Source of the DNA: CAWJEL01 sp964647255
Lineage (GTDB): Bacteria; Chloroflexota; Anaerolineae; CG2-30-64-16
Assembly (NCBI GenBank): GCA_964647255.1
Contig: CAZYGI010000011.1
Span: 1-64,000, forward strand
DNA: 64,000 nt
Direction: 5' to 3'
A model generated the notes under the pieces. It was not told where the DNA came from. It was given only the letters and a program-made list of their open reading frames with translations, and did no database searches. Below are positions 15,851-24,513 of this stretch, in pieces. The translations under genes and the position numbers were made by a program. Position 1 is the stretch's first letter. Each line of letters opens with the position of its first letter.

Positions 15851-16906
15851 ATGACAACCAAGGTTGGTATCAACGGGTTCGGCCGGATTGGCCGCCAGGT
15901 CCTGAAGGCAATTCGTGACCATCATGCCGATACGCTCGAAGTTGTGGCGTTCAATGACATCGGTGACCTGAAGACGATGGCCCACCTCTTGAAATACGAC
16001 TCGAACTATGGCCGCTTCGACGGCACGGTTGAAGTCGGGGAGGATGCCCTGGTGATTGATGGCAAGCCGGTGAAGGTCTTCAAGGAGACTGATCCGGGCA
16101 AGCTGCCGTGGGCGGATCTGGGCGTTGAGATCGTCGTTGAGTCCACCGGCTTGTTCACCATCAAGAAGGATGGCGTCAACAAGAAGGGCAAGGTCGTTCA
16201 GGGCGCCGAGAACCATATCACCAAGGGCGGGGCGAAGAAGGTGATCATTTCCGCGCCGGCCGAGGGCGAAGACATCACGATCGTCATGGGCGTGAACGAC
16301 GACAAGTATGACCCGGCTGTCCATCATGTGATCTCCAACGCTTCCTGCACCACGAACTGTCTGGCGCCGGCGGCAAAGGTCGTCAACGACAATTACAAGA
16401 TCGTGCGCGGCCTGATGACTACGGTGCACTCCTACACCAACGACCAGAAGATCCTGGACCTGCCGCACAGTGACCTGCGCCGGGCGCGTGCCGCGGCCAT
16501 GAGCATTATTCCGACCACCACCGGTGCCGCCAAGGCCGTCGCGTTGGTGATCCCCGAGCTGAAGGGCAAGTTTGACGGCTACGCGCTGCGGGTGCCCACC
16601 AGCACCGTCTCCGTGGTGGACTTCACCGCCCAGATCGAGACGCCGACCACCACCGAAGAACTGCGCCAGGCATTCCGTAACGCAGCCGCCGGCCCGATGA
16701 AGGGCATCCTCGCCGCAGTGGACGAGCCCCTGGTCTCGATTGATTTCAAGGGCGATCCGCACAGCTCCTCTGTGGACCTGCCGTTCACCATGGTGCTCGG
16801 CAAGGAAAAGAACGACTTCATCAAGGTCGTTACCTGGTACGACAACGAGTGGGGCTACAGCGTCCGCACCGCAGACCTGGCCGCATTGCTGGCGAGCAAG
16901 CTGTAA
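15851..16906 (+). CDS. gap: Glyceraldehyde-3-phosphate dehydrogenase (type I)
   Basis: Glycolytic/gluconeogenic enzyme oxidising glyceraldehyde-3-phosphate with NAD(P)+ and phosphate in the cytoplasm. GINGFGRIGR opens the Rossmann fold, SNASCTTNC holds the nucleophile Cys166, TVHSYTNDQ holds the activating His, and WYDNEWGYS closes the family pattern. FNDIGD places an Asp at the usual NAD-preferring position. It has 351 residues, about 15 more than many homologues. The excess sits near residues 105-122 (a Lys/Gly-rich insert with GVNKKGKVVQGAENH). ATG 15851 follows GGGAGG. Upstream, TATGAT at 15724-15729 may be a -10 but has no clear -35. pgk follows after a repeat-filled spacer. Confidence 0.96.
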   Translation: MTTKVGINGFGRIGRQVLKAIRDHHADTLEVVAFNDIGDLKTMAHLLKYDSNYGRFDGTVEVGEDALVIDGKPVKVFKETDPGKLPWADLGVEIVVESTGLFTIKKDGVNKKGKVVQGAENHITKGGAKKVIISAPAEGEDITIVMGVNDDKYDPAVHHVISNASCTTNCLAPAAKVVNDNYKIVRGLMTTVHSYTNDQKILDLPHSDLRRARAAAMSIIPTTTGAAKAVALVIPELKGKFDGYALRVPTSTVSVVDFTAQIETPTTTEELRQAFRNAAAGPMKGILAAVDEPLVSIDFKGDPHSSSVDLPFTMVLGKEKNDFIKVVTWYDNEWGYSVRTADLAALLASKL

Positions 16907-17010
16907 CCGGGTAAACGCGTAGGAAGTAGATAAGTAGAAAGTAGACAAGGAAACAAGGAAGCCCCGGAAGCACCTTGTCTACTTGTCTACTTGTTTCCTC
17001 ATTTACCCTG
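16907..17010. repeat. Inverted word repeat GTAGACAAGG between gap and pgk
   Basis: The spacer is almost wholly composed of GTAGANAAG and GGAAACAAGG words on the left and their complements on the right. The arms 16939-16950 and 16973-16984 are perfect over 12 bases, and outer GGGTAAA/TTTACCC words also pair. It could form a long imperfect hairpin inside the gap-pgk transcript. The same vocabulary recurs at 57893-57948 within a coding gene. Confidence 0.8.
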
Positions 17011-17020
17011 GAGGAATTCC

Positions 17021-18196
17021 ATGAACAAGAAAACCGTCCGCGATATTGATCTCAAGGGCAAGCGCGTGCTCATGCGCGTGGACTTCAACGTCCCGATGGC
17101 TGCCGGCGCGGTGACCGACGACAAACGCATCAAGGCTGCCCTGCCGACCATCCAGTACGTGCTCGACCAGGGCGCATCGTTGATCCTGATGAGCCACCTG
17201 GGCCGGCCAAAGGGCACAGGGTTCGATCCCGAATTCAGCCTGAAGCCCGCGTCCGAGGCGCTGGCAAAGCTGTTGGGCAGGCCCGTCCAGATGGCCCCCG
17301 ACTGTGTTGGCCCCGAGGTCGAGGCGCTGGCGGCGGCGCTCAAGCCCGGCGAAGTGCTCATGCTGGAAAACACGCGCTTCTACAAGGGTGAGGAGAAGAA
17401 CGACCTGGAGCTTGCCAAGCAGATGGCGAGCCTGGGCGAAGTGTACGTGAACGACGCGTTCGGCTCAGCGCACCGGGCGCATTCCTCCACCGAGGGCGTT
17501 GCGCGTTTCCTGCCGGCTGTCTCCGGCTTCCTGATGGAGCAAGAGCTGGAATACCTGGGCCGCGCTACCGATAACCCGGCGCACCCGTACGTCGCCATCC
17601 TCGGCGGCGCCAAGATCAGCGACAAAATCCTGGTGGTCGAGAACATGCTCGCCAAGTGCGACACGCTGATCATCGGCGGCGGCATGGCGAACACCTTCCT
17701 GGCAGCCAAGGGCTACGACATGGCCGACAGCCTGGTAGAAGCTGGCTCGGTCGAGACCGCGAAGGCGATCCTGGCGAAGGCCGGCGGCAAGTTGCTGCTG
17801 CCCGTGGACGCGGTCGTGGCTGACAAATTCGACGCCGAGGCGAACAGCCAGATCGTGGATGTGGATAAGGTGCCGGCGGGCTGGCGCGTGTTGGACATCG
17901 GCCCCAAGAGCATCGCGGCGTTTGGCGAGGTGCTGAGGGCCGCCAAGTTGGTCGTGTGGAACGGGCCGATGGGCGTCTTCGAGTTCCCGAAGTTCGCCGA
18001 GGGCACGTTCGCCATCGCCAAACTGCTGGCCGAGATTGATGCCACCACCGTCATCGGCGGCGGCGACAGCGCCAGCGCAGTGAAGAAGGCCGGCGTCGCG
18101 AAGAAGATGACGCACGTCTCCACCGGCGGCGGCGCCAGCCTGGAGTTCCTTGAAGGCAAGGTCCTCCCCGGCGTGGCCGCGCTGAACGACAAGTGA
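17021..18196 (+). CDS. pgk: Phosphoglycerate kinase
   Basis: Cytoplasmic enzyme moving phosphate between 1,3-bisphosphoglycerate and ADP. RVLMRVDFNVPM, LMSHLGRPKG, LENTRFYKGEEKND and NDAFGSAHRAHSS line the substrate side; AILGGAKISDKI, GGGMANTFL, VVWNGPMGVFE and the nucleotide-side GGGDSASAV and STGGGASLEFLEG are all intact. It has 391 residues, normal for the family. ATG 17021 is taken because GGAGGA lies at 17009-17014; an earlier in-frame TTG is less likely. It is transcribed with gap, and a terminator hairpin follows the stop at 18251. Confidence 0.97.
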   Translation: MNKKTVRDIDLKGKRVLMRVDFNVPMAAGAVTDDKRIKAALPTIQYVLDQGASLILMSHLGRPKGTGFDPEFSLKPASEALAKLLGRPVQMAPDCVGPEVEALAAALKPGEVLMLENTRFYKGEEKNDLELAKQMASLGEVYVNDAFGSAHRAHSSTEGVARFLPAVSGFLMEQELEYLGRATDNPAHPYVAILGGAKISDKILVVENMLAKCDTLIIGGGMANTFLAAKGYDMADSLVEAGSVETAKAILAKAGGKLLLPVDAVVADKFDAEANSQIVDVDKVPAGWRVLDIGPKSIAAFGEVLRAAKLVVWNGPMGVFEFPKFAEGTFAIAKLLAEIDATTVIGGGDSASAVKKAGVAKKMTHVSTGGGASLEFLEGKVLPGVAALNDK

Positions 18197-18250
18197 CCGG
18201 TGGATGGGTAGACGGGTAGACCGGTCATCTGGTAAACCAGTGAACCGGGT

Positions 18251-18298
18251 GGGGCAGATCGGCTTTCCTTGGGATGGCTGATCTGCCCCGCACTTTTT
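18251..18298 (+). terminator. Intrinsic terminator after gap-pgk
   Basis: GGGGCAGATC (18251-18260) pairs perfectly with GATCTGCCCC (18280-18289), followed by a CACTTTTTCT U-rich run. It ends the gap-pgk transcript. Confidence 0.75.
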
Positions 18299-18390
18299 CT
18301 CCCCGTCTCTGTCTCCGTGTCCGCGCATCCCCTTGTTTTCTTGTCTGCTTGTTTTCCCGCGTCCTCTCTTCTCTGTGTCACCTTCTTCCG
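18290..18390. repeat. Word-type repeat tract CCCCGTCTCTGTCTCCGTG
   Basis: Pyrimidine-rich tract of words such as CCCCGTCTCTG, TCTCCGTGTCCGCG, CTTGTTTTCTTGTCTGCTTG and CTCTGTGTCACC. Read on the minus strand it is the GTGACACGGAGACGCGGGG family also present at 46340-46397 and 63390-63432. A second tract of GGTAGACGGGTAGACCGG words lies just before it (18197-18250). Confidence 0.65.
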
Positions 18391-18489
18391 GCAACATGCG
18401 CGCCGTCATGGTCGGTTGCGACGTTCTTTGATACGCTGTGCTCACCGTTGCGGTTCTTGGTAGTGTGGCCGGGGCCGCAGGAGGCAGGT

Positions 18490-19950
18490 ATGTCGGCAAG
18501 GCTCTCCCGATTCGCGTTTCCCATGTCTGCGCGGCCAGAGAATCCGGCGCGTGGCGTCTGGTCCACCTCAGAGGTGCGCCAGCGCGTGGTCGGCGCGGAT
18601 GTAAAGGTGCCATTGCTCGATGGCAGCATGCGCCCTTACGTGAACTTCGACAATGCAGCGACGACTCCAGCGCTGTGGGATGTGCTTGAGGCGCTGGATC
18701 TGTTCATGCCGTGGTATGCTGGCGCCCGGCGCGATGCGGGGTTCAAATCAGAGATTTCCAGCGCGGCGTACGAGGATGCGCGTGAGATCGTCGGTTGGTT
18801 CTTTGGTGCGGACATGAGCCATCAGGTTGTGCTCTTTGTCAAGAATGCCACCGAGGCGATCAACAAGGCGGCGCGGCGTCTGGCCCTGGGGCGGGATGAT
18901 ATGGTGTTGGTGTCGTTGATGGAGCACCATTCAAACGACCTGCCCTGGCGCGGCCAGGCTAACGTTGTGCATGTTGGGCTCCGCCCGGACGGTGCGCTCG
19001 ATGTGGATGATCTGCGGGCGAAGTTCGAGCAGTATGGCCGACGCATCAGGCTGCTCGCAGTGACCGGCGCATCGAATGTCACCGGCTACATTAATCCGAT
19101 CCACGAGTTGGCCGAGCTGGCGCACGGTTACGGCGCCTTGATCCTGGTGGATGCGGCCCAGCTCGCCCCGCACCGCGGAATTCGTATCCGGCCGGCCGGC
19201 GATCCGGGCCACCTCGATTTCCTGGTGGCCTCGGCCCACAAGATGTACGCGCCGTTGGGCGCCGGCGTCCTGATCGGCCCGCGCAAGATCTTCGCGGAGG
19301 GCGCACCGGACAACTGCGGCGGCGGCGCGACTGAGATTGTCACCGAGGACGCGGTCTATTGGGCGGGATTGCCCGATCGCGAAGAAGCCGGCGCCCCCAA
19401 CGTGATCGGCGCCGTGGCGATGGCCGCAGCCTGCCGGGTGCTGACCGAGATCGGCATGGACCGGCTGGCCGCGCACGAAGCGGATCTGACTCGGTATGCC
19501 CTGACCCAGTTGCGCGGAATCGAAGGCATCGAGATCTACGGCGACGCCGATCCGATGAACGCGGCCGGCCGGCTTGGCATCATCCCATTTAATCTGCACG
19601 GTATGTCGCACCACCTGGTGTCCGCAGCCTTGAGCTATGAGTACGGCATCGGGGTGCACAACGGGTGTTGTTGTGCGCAGCCCTACGTCCTGCAACTGCT
19701 GGACATCCCGGAACCCGTTGCATGGAGCTGGCGCAAGCAGATCGTGGCGGGCGTGCGCGCCCATCTGCCCGGTCTGGTGCGGATCAGTTTCGGGTGTTAC
19801 AATAGCAGTGAAGAGGCGGACCGATTGATTCAGGCGTTGCGCAATATCGCCGCCGGTCAAATCGCCGGAACGTATGAGCAGGATCAGGCCAGCGGCGCGT
19901 ACTGCGAGCGGACGTTCCACCCGGAGTTGGAGCAGTATTTCAAGTTGTGA
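18490..19950 (+). CDS. Class V aminotransferase, cysteine-desulfurase-like
   Basis: About 486 residues, a PLP enzyme of fold type I related to cysteine desulfurases/selenocysteine lyases. NFDNAATTPA opens the domain, FVKNATEAIN and VDAAQLAPHR are PLP-pocket segments, ASAHKMYAP carries the Schiff-base Lys, and GGGATEIV follows. The C-terminal domain has NGCCCAQPYV with a Cys cluster at the position of the active-site loop. The product is larger than NifS/SufS (about 400), with extra N- and C-terminal residues. ATG 18490 follows GGAGG. It sits between pgk and tpiA but no sulfur-assembly scaffold is adjacent, so the physiological substrate is unclear. Confidence 0.85.
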   Translation: MSARLSRFAFPMSARPENPARGVWSTSEVRQRVVGADVKVPLLDGSMRPYVNFDNAATTPALWDVLEALDLFMPWYAGARRDAGFKSEISSAAYEDAREIVGWFFGADMSHQVVLFVKNATEAINKAARRLALGRDDMVLVSLMEHHSNDLPWRGQANVVHVGLRPDGALDVDDLRAKFEQYGRRIRLLAVTGASNVTGYINPIHELAELAHGYGALILVDAAQLAPHRGIRIRPAGDPGHLDFLVASAHKMYAPLGAGVLIGPRKIFAEGAPDNCGGGATEIVTEDAVYWAGLPDREEAGAPNVIGAVAMAAACRVLTEIGMDRLAAHEADLTRYALTQLRGIEGIEIYGDADPMNAAGRLGIIPFNLHGMSHHLVSAALSYEYGIGVHNGCCCAQPYVLQLLDIPEPVAWSWRKQIVAGVRAHLPGLVRISFGCYNSSEEADRLIQALRNIAAGQIAGTYEQDQASGAYCERTFHPELEQYFKL

Positions 19951-20040
19951 TTGCGGGAAGCCGGCACCTGGCAGCGGCTTTCGGCGACAGGCGCCCCAGT
20001 TTCCCGCCGCCAGTTTCGAGCTTCCGGAGATGGAGGTTAT

Positions 20041-20412
20041 ATGGGCTTTCTGGACAGTGTGCGCAAGGCTTTGAGCGGTTCGAGCAGCAAGGCCGGTGGC
20101 GGCGGGAGCAGCAGCTTCGGCGGAGATGCCAACACTCATTGGGTCTATGCCCAGTGCAGCCGCTGCGGGGAACCGCTGAAGGCGCGCATCAACCTGATGA
20201 ACGATCCCAGCCTCGATGACGATGGTGAGGGGTGGATCGTGCGCAAGGGCTTGATCGGCAGCGGCGCCAACTGGTGCTTCCAGAGCGTTGAGGTCATGCT
20301 GAAGTTCGACGCCAAGAAGGAAAAGCTGGTCGCCAGCGAGGCAACTGGCGGGAAGCTCATCACCGCGGCCGAGTACGCGGCCTTGCAGCAGGTGGAGGTC
20401 AGGGGGCAGTGA
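20041..20412 (+). CDS. Small conserved-looking protein with CxxC
   Basis: 123 residues, not recognised. After a short N-terminal helix (MGFLDSVRKALSG) comes a Ser/Gly linker, then a domain with CSRCGEPLKARI and a later lone Cys (GANWCFQSVEV), perhaps one zinc site or a beta-sheet domain. ATG 20041 has a strong GGAGATGGAGG upstream. It is between the aminotransferase and tpiA on the same strand. Nothing in sequence gives a function. Confidence 0.7.
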   Translation: MGFLDSVRKALSGSSSKAGGGGSSSFGGDANTHWVYAQCSRCGEPLKARINLMNDPSLDDDGEGWIVRKGLIGSGANWCFQSVEVMLKFDAKKEKLVASEATGGKLITAAEYAALQQVEVRGQ

Positions 20413-20525
20413 CCAGAGGTCAGGGAGCTGCGGGCAGAGGTCAAGGGCAGTGAGCGACAACTGCCGCGCTGGCCCGTTGCTCGTCGGTTATCGTCTATCG
20501 TCTGTCATTCATCGTCATTCGTCCC
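20409..20525. repeat. Word-type repeats AGAGGTCAGGG and ATCGTCTATCGTC
   Basis: Directly at the preceding stop codon begin words GACCAGAGGTCAGGG and GCAGAGGTCAAGGG. After about 50 bases follow TTATCGTCTATCGTCTG and CATTCATCGTCATTCGTC. Both vocabularies are typical of this window's dispersed word-type tracts. The tract ends just before the tpiA ribosome binding site. Confidence 0.6.
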
Positions 20526-20539
20526 AAAAAGGAGCTATC

Positions 20540-21307
20540 ATGCGTAAACCCATCCTGGCCGGCAACTGGAAGATGAACAAGACGCCGGCGGAAGCTGTTG
20601 AATTCGTGCGGGCGCTGCGCCCGAAACTCGTGCCGTACCTGGAGCGCGTGGAGACGGTGGTGTGTGCGCCGTTTGTTTGCCTGCCGGCCGTTGCGGACAC
20701 CCTGGCGGACACCGGCGTCGGCGTCGGCGCACAGAACATGCACTGGGCCGAGAACGGCGCGTACACGGGCGAAGTCTCGGCCGCGATGCTGAAAGGGCTG
20801 GCCGGCTACGTCATCATCGGCCATTCGGAGCGGCGCCAATACTTCGCCGAGACGGATGAGAGCGTCAACAAGAAGATTAAGGCCGCGCTCGCGCACGGGC
20901 TGACCCCTATCGTCTGCGTCGGTGAGGATCTGGCGCAGAACGAGGCCGGCGTCACCGCGCCATGGGTCAGCGGGCAGGTGCGGGCCGCATTCGCCGGGCT
21001 CTCGACCGAGCAAGCCCAGGCCGTGGTCGTGGCCTATGAGCCGATTTGGGCGATCGGCACCGGCAAAACCGCGACGTCCGAGGTCGCCAACCATGTGTGC
21101 GGCGCAGTCGTTCGCGGCGCCCTGGTCGAACTCTACGGCGAAGAGGTGGCGCAGGCGATCCGCATCCAGTATGGCGGCAGCGCCAACGAGAAGAACATCG
21201 GCGAGCTGATGGCGATGCCCGACATTGACGGCGCATTGATCGGCGGCGCCAGCCTGAAGGTGGATGCGTTCGTGGATATGGTTCGCATCACCGCAGAGGC
21301 TTGTTGA
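20540..21307 (+). CDS. tpiA: Triosephosphate isomerase
   Basis: Cytoplasmic TIM-barrel enzyme interconverting dihydroxyacetone phosphate and glyceraldehyde-3-phosphate. NWKMNK holds Lys11, IIGHSERR holds His95, and AYEPIWAIGTGKTA holds the catalytic Glu167 and the flexible phosphate-gripping loop; YGGSANEKN and GALIGGASL form the rest of the phosphate site. At 255 residues it has the usual length. ATG 20540 follows AAAAAGGAG. It completes the triose part of glycolysis with gap and pgk. A perfect 20-base-stem hairpin sits right after the stop. Confidence 0.97.
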   Translation: MRKPILAGNWKMNKTPAEAVEFVRALRPKLVPYLERVETVVCAPFVCLPAVADTLADTGVGVGAQNMHWAENGAYTGEVSAAMLKGLAGYVIIGHSERRQYFAETDESVNKKIKAALAHGLTPIVCVGEDLAQNEAGVTAPWVSGQVRAAFAGLSTEQAQAVVVAYEPIWAIGTGKTATSEVANHVCGAVVRGALVELYGEEVAQAIRIQYGGSANEKNIGELMAMPDIDGALIGGASLKVDAFVDMVRITAEAC

Positions 21308-21313
21308 AGGTTG

Positions 21314-21362
21314 AAAGTTCAAGGTTGAAGGGCGCACATTCTGCCCTTCAACCTTGAACTTT
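21314..21362. repeat. Inverted word repeat GTTCAAGGTTGAAGG after tpiA
   Basis: Arms 21314-21333 and 21343-21362 are perfectly complementary over 20 bases around a 9-base loop, built from GGTTGAA and GTTCAAGG words. No U-run follows. It may stabilise the tpiA mRNA end or act as a weak terminator. Confidence 0.75.
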
Positions 21363-21379
21363 GCACTCTGAACTGCATT

Positions 21380-22126
21380 ATGTCCCTCCTCGTTCCTTTC
21401 CTCGCCTTTGCCTTGACCCTGGGCCTGATGATCGCACTCAGCCGCTGGATCGCGCGGCAGGTGCAGACCATCGGGCTGCGCGTCAGCGGCGACGCCAACG
21501 TGGCGATCATGGGCTACTATCTGCTGATGTTTCCCGGCATCGTCCTGCATGAGCTGAGCCACTACATCATGGCGCGTCTGCTGGGGATGCGCGTGGGCAA
21601 ATTCGAGCTGGGGCCGAAAAAACGGCGGAATGCCATCGAGCTCGGCTCGGTCACGGTGACGAGCGGCGGATCGGCGCGCGACAGCCTGGTCGGGCTGGCG
21701 CCTTTTCTCACCGGCACGGTGGTGCTGCTGCTGGTCAGCTACAGCATTTTCGATGTGACGGCCCTGGGCGAGGCGATGCGCACCGCCGGATTATCCGGCC
21801 TGTGGGGTAAGCTGGCCGGCATCTGGCGCGTGTCCGATTTCTGGGTGTGGGCCTATGTCATCTTTGTCGTCAGCAACGCCATGACGCCTAGCCCGGCTGA
21901 CCGGCAGCCGTGGCTGGTGGCGGGGGTCTACATCGTCCTCGCGCTGCTCCTCGTCTGGCTGCTGGGCGGCCTGCCCAGCATCGCGAATGCCCTGGGCGAC
22001 CGCATGGTCGGCGTTCTCCAGATCCTGACCCTCGGTTTCATCTTCACCGTTGCTGTAGACGCGGTGGTGGCGGTGTTGCTGTGGCTGGTGGAACTGTTGG
22101 TGATCGGGATGAAGCGGCAGAACTAG
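21380..22126 (+). CDS. Integral membrane protein with HExxH (M50-like?)
   Basis: 248 residues with about six hydrophobic segments. IVLHELSHYIMARLLG near residues 54-69 is an HExxH zinc-protease-like motif in a transmembrane helix, as in site-2-protease/M50-type enzymes, but I do not see a clear second-ligand motif such as NPDG, so activity is uncertain. The segment GPKKRRNAIELGSVTV after it is polar. It follows tpiA on the same strand with a repeat between, and ends before a strong terminator. It may be an inactive or divergent membrane metallopeptidase. Confidence 0.65.
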   Translation: MSLLVPFLAFALTLGLMIALSRWIARQVQTIGLRVSGDANVAIMGYYLLMFPGIVLHELSHYIMARLLGMRVGKFELGPKKRRNAIELGSVTVTSGGSARDSLVGLAPFLTGTVVLLLVSYSIFDVTALGEAMRTAGLSGLWGKLAGIWRVSDFWVWAYVIFVVSNAMTPSPADRQPWLVAGVYIVLALLLVWLLGGLPSIANALGDRMVGVLQILTLGFIFTVAVDAVVAVLLWLVELLVIGMKRQN

Positions 22127-22135
22127 CGCTGCCTG

Positions 22136-22183
22136 TCTGCCAACAAAAAAGACGCCCGATCGGGCGTCTTTTTTGTTGGCAGA
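22136..22183. terminator. 48-bp perfect palindrome, bidirectional terminator
   Basis: A perfect 24+24-base palindrome centred at 22159/22160 (GACGCCCGA|TCGGGCGTC core with A6 and T6 runs). As RNA it is a strong intrinsic terminator on either strand, serving the convergent genes ending at 22126 and 22195. Confidence 0.92.
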
Positions 22184-22194
22184 TTGCGCGGCGA

Positions 22195-22392
22195 TTAAAT
22201 CGCGTAGCACTTGCGGTGGTACACCACCTGGTGCGAGCGCGGCCGGCCTTCTTCCATCTGGACGATCTTGACCATCATCAGGTCACCGAAGCTGACATCC
22301 AGGTTACACTTGGTGCACTTGTGCCCGGTGAGGGCCTTGCGGCGCTTCTCCAGCGTTGCGGTGTCGGCGCCCATCTTAGTTGCTTGAGCCAT
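22195..22392 (-). CDS. Small putative zinc-binding protein
   Basis: 65 residues starting MAQATKMGAD. HKCTKC and a C-terminal VYHRKC give a possible Cys/His zinc site (C-x2-C and H-x3-C), with a central strand-rich part. The ATG at 22392 has AAAGGGG just upstream; a longer start is unlikely. It stands alone between a bidirectional terminator and a word-repeat spacer. Small zinc ribbons of this kind often bind nucleic acid or ribosomes, but no function is assignable here. Confidence 0.7.
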   Translation of the reverse strand: MAQATKMGADTATLEKRRKALTGHKCTKCNLDVSFGDLMMVKIVQMEEGRPRSHQVVYHRKCYAI

Positions 22393-22477
22393 CGTTCTAC
22401 CCCTTTCGCAAAACAATCGGCGCCGCTGGGCGCCGAAGACGATTCCAACCGCTATTATCCGCGAAATGAAGGGAAAG

Positions 22478-22535
22478 TCAAACTGGAAGCTGGGAAGTTG
22501 GAGGCTGGCGCCTAACCGCTAACCTCCAACCTCCG
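22478..22535. repeat. Inverted word repeat GGAAGTTGGAGG
   Basis: GGAAGCTGGGAAGTTGGAGG words on the left face CTAACCTCCAACCTCC on the right; GTTGGAGG (22497-22504) pairs with CCTCCAAC (22523-22530). An outer AAAGAATA/TATTCTTT pair flanks the rest of this 284-base spacer, in which I see no gene. Confidence 0.6.
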
Positions 22536-22676
22536 AGGGCCCGGAAAAGAATACCCCCCCGCAGCGATTCGGAGCAGCCGGGTTGCGGCTGCGCAGTCGA
22601 AGGATGCGACCCGCTCAGGGTGCTTTCAGCAAAACAAACGGGAAGGTTATTCTTTGTCAGACACTAACCTCTATCC

Positions 22677-24065
22677 TCACACTTGCGGCACCGTCGCCAG
22701 CGACTTGGTCATCTCATCGGCGGAGAAGCCGTTGTCGGTGAGCTTGCCGGCCAGGTAGGCGTCGTACGCGGCCATGTCGAAGTGGCCGTGCCCCGACAGG
22801 TTGAACAGGATCACCTTCTTCTCGCCGGTTTCCTTCGCAGCCAGTGCCTCGTCAATCGCCGCGCGGATCGCATGGCTGCTCTCTGGCGCGGGGATGATCC
22901 CTTCGTTGCGGGCGAACATGATCGCCGCTTCGAAGCATTGGTTCTGGCCGTAGGCGCGCGGCTCGATATGGCCGCTGTTCACCAAGGCCGAAATGATCGG
23001 CGACATGCCGTGGTAGCGCAGGCCGCCGGCATGAATGGCTGCCGGCTCGAAGTCGTGGCCCAGGGTGTACATCTTGATCAGCGGGGTCAAGCCGGCTGTA
23101 TCGCCGAAGTCGTAGGTATACGTGCCCCGGGTCAGGCTGGGGCAGGAGCTCGGCTCGATGGCCAGGAATTTTGTCTTTGCCCCCCGGGTCAGCGTTCGGT
23201 GCAGGAAGGGGAAGGCGATCCCCCCGAAGTTCGAGCCGCCGCCCACGCAGCCAATCACCACATCCGGGTACTCGCCGATCTCGGCCATGGCATCCAGCGC
23301 CTCCTGACCGATGACGGTCTGGTGCAGCAACACATGGTTGAGGACCGAGCCGAGCGAGTACTTTGTCCTGCCGCCGCTTGTTGCGGCAACTTCCACCGCC
23401 TCGGAGATGGCGATGCCGAGGCTGCCGGTGCTCTGCGGATTGCGTTCCAGGATCATGCGGCCGGCCGCGGTGCGATCCGACGGGCTGGGGGTGACGGATG
23501 CGCCGTAGGCCTGCATGACGGAGCGGCGGTACGGTTTCTGCTGGTAGCTGATCTTCACCATGTAGATGTCAATGGCGATCTTGAACATGTCGCCCGCGAT
23601 GGCCAGCGCACAGCCCCACTGGCCCGCGCCGGTCTCGGTGGAGATGCTTTGGATTCCTTCTTGCTTGTTATAGTAAGCCTGTGGGACCGCGGTGTTCAGC
23701 TTGTGGCTGCCGCTGGGACTGGCGCTTTCGTTCTTGTAGTAGATGTGCGCCGGGGTGTCCAGCGCTTTTTCCAGCCGCACGGCGCGGATCAACGGCGTGG
23801 GCCTCCACAGCCGGTAGATGTCGCGCACCTCGTCCGGGATCGGAATGAAACGGTCGCTGCTGACCTCTTGCTTGATCAGTTCCATCGGGAAGAGCACAGA
23901 CAGGTCAGCCGGGCCGATGGGCTGATGGGTGCCGGGGTGCAGCACGGGACTCATCTGCACCGGCATGTCGGCCAGAATGTTGTACCAGGCCGTCGGGATG
24001 CGCGATTGCGGCAGGACAAAGCGATAGTCTTCGTTTGAGGTGGTGGGCAGGTTTCCGACGAACAT
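22677..24065 (-). CDS. trpB: Tryptophan synthase beta chain, TrpB2 type
   Basis: PLP enzyme condensing indole and serine to tryptophan in the cytoplasm. The product of 462 residues is longer than TrpB1 (about 400) and matches the TrpB2 group: RPTPLIRA, PSGSHKLNTA with Schiff-base Lys122, TETGAGQWG, and VGGGSNFGG for the PLP phosphate, plus HAGGLRYHG. No trpA or other trp gene is adjacent, as is common for TrpB2, which may scavenge indole or act alone. ATG 24065 follows GGAGGG. A T-box leader with a Trp specifier precedes the gene, which independently supports the tryptophan assignment. Confidence 0.94.
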   Translation of the reverse strand: MFVGNLPTTSNEDYRFVLPQSRIPTAWYNILADMPVQMSPVLHPGTHQPIGPADLSVLFPMELIKQEVSSDRFIPIPDEVRDIYRLWRPTPLIRAVRLEKALDTPAHIYYKNESASPSGSHKLNTAVPQAYYNKQEGIQSISTETGAGQWGCALAIAGDMFKIAIDIYMVKISYQQKPYRRSVMQAYGASVTPSPSDRTAAGRMILERNPQSTGSLGIAISEAVEVAATSGGRTKYSLGSVLNHVLLHQTVIGQEALDAMAEIGEYPDVVIGCVGGGSNFGGIAFPFLHRTLTRGAKTKFLAIEPSSCPSLTRGTYTYDFGDTAGLTPLIKMYTLGHDFEPAAIHAGGLRYHGMSPIISALVNSGHIEPRAYGQNQCFEAAIMFARNEGIIPAPESSHAIRAAIDEALAAKETGEKKVILFNLSGHGHFDMAAYDAYLAGKLTDNGFSADEMTKSLATVPQV

Positions 24066-24163
24066 TTTTCCCTCCAAGATGTGATGGGCCACGGGGCCCG
24101 GCTATGGCGGGCGGCTCGACTGTCGCCGAGCCTGGTGGAGGGAGAGGGTGCGCCCGCCTGAGA

Positions 24164-24507
24164 CATAAAAATACCCTCGCCCCCAATGGGGGACGAGGGT
24201 TCGGATTACGATCCGTTAGAAACCTCCCGTGGTGCCACCCCGATTAGGTCAACGTGCTGCATGCGACGTCGGCCTCACTCGTTGCAGGGACAGGAGCAAC
24301 AGAGATCCGATCCCCTCGACCTTGATAACGGTGGCGTTTCCGGCACGGCTTACTCAGGGTATGACTTCCTTTTCCGCCTGCGGCTCCCCGGTCCATTCAG
24401 CGTTTGCGCTGGCGCTGATCTCACAGCAGAATGATCAGCTCTCTGAAGCCCCGCTTCGATGCGTACTAGTCCGGTTCACAGCCTTTATTTGGCATGTATT
24501 CAATTGT
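24164..24507 (-). promoter_or_regulatory. T-box riboswitch, tRNA-Trp-responsive, upstream of trpB
   Basis: On the minus strand the leader shows class I T-box landmarks: AGTA near the Stem I base, an AGAGAGCTG bulge segment, then a specifier region CTGAATGGACC with TGG (24393-24395 on +), then the T-box sequence GGGTGGCACCACGGG (24226-24240). A terminator follows: CCCTCG...CGAGGG (24174-24199) with a U-rich run (24167-24173). UGG is the Trp codon, so uncharged tRNA-Trp should stabilise the antiterminator and allow trpB transcription. The fold was judged by eye, not by a covariance search. Confidence 0.88.
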
Positions 24508-24513
24508 GGGGGG

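Noticed and set aside
16907..17010. Intrinsic terminator between gap and pgk
   Set aside because: The inverted repeat has no U-run and the next ribosome site is immediate; it belongs to the word-type repeats.
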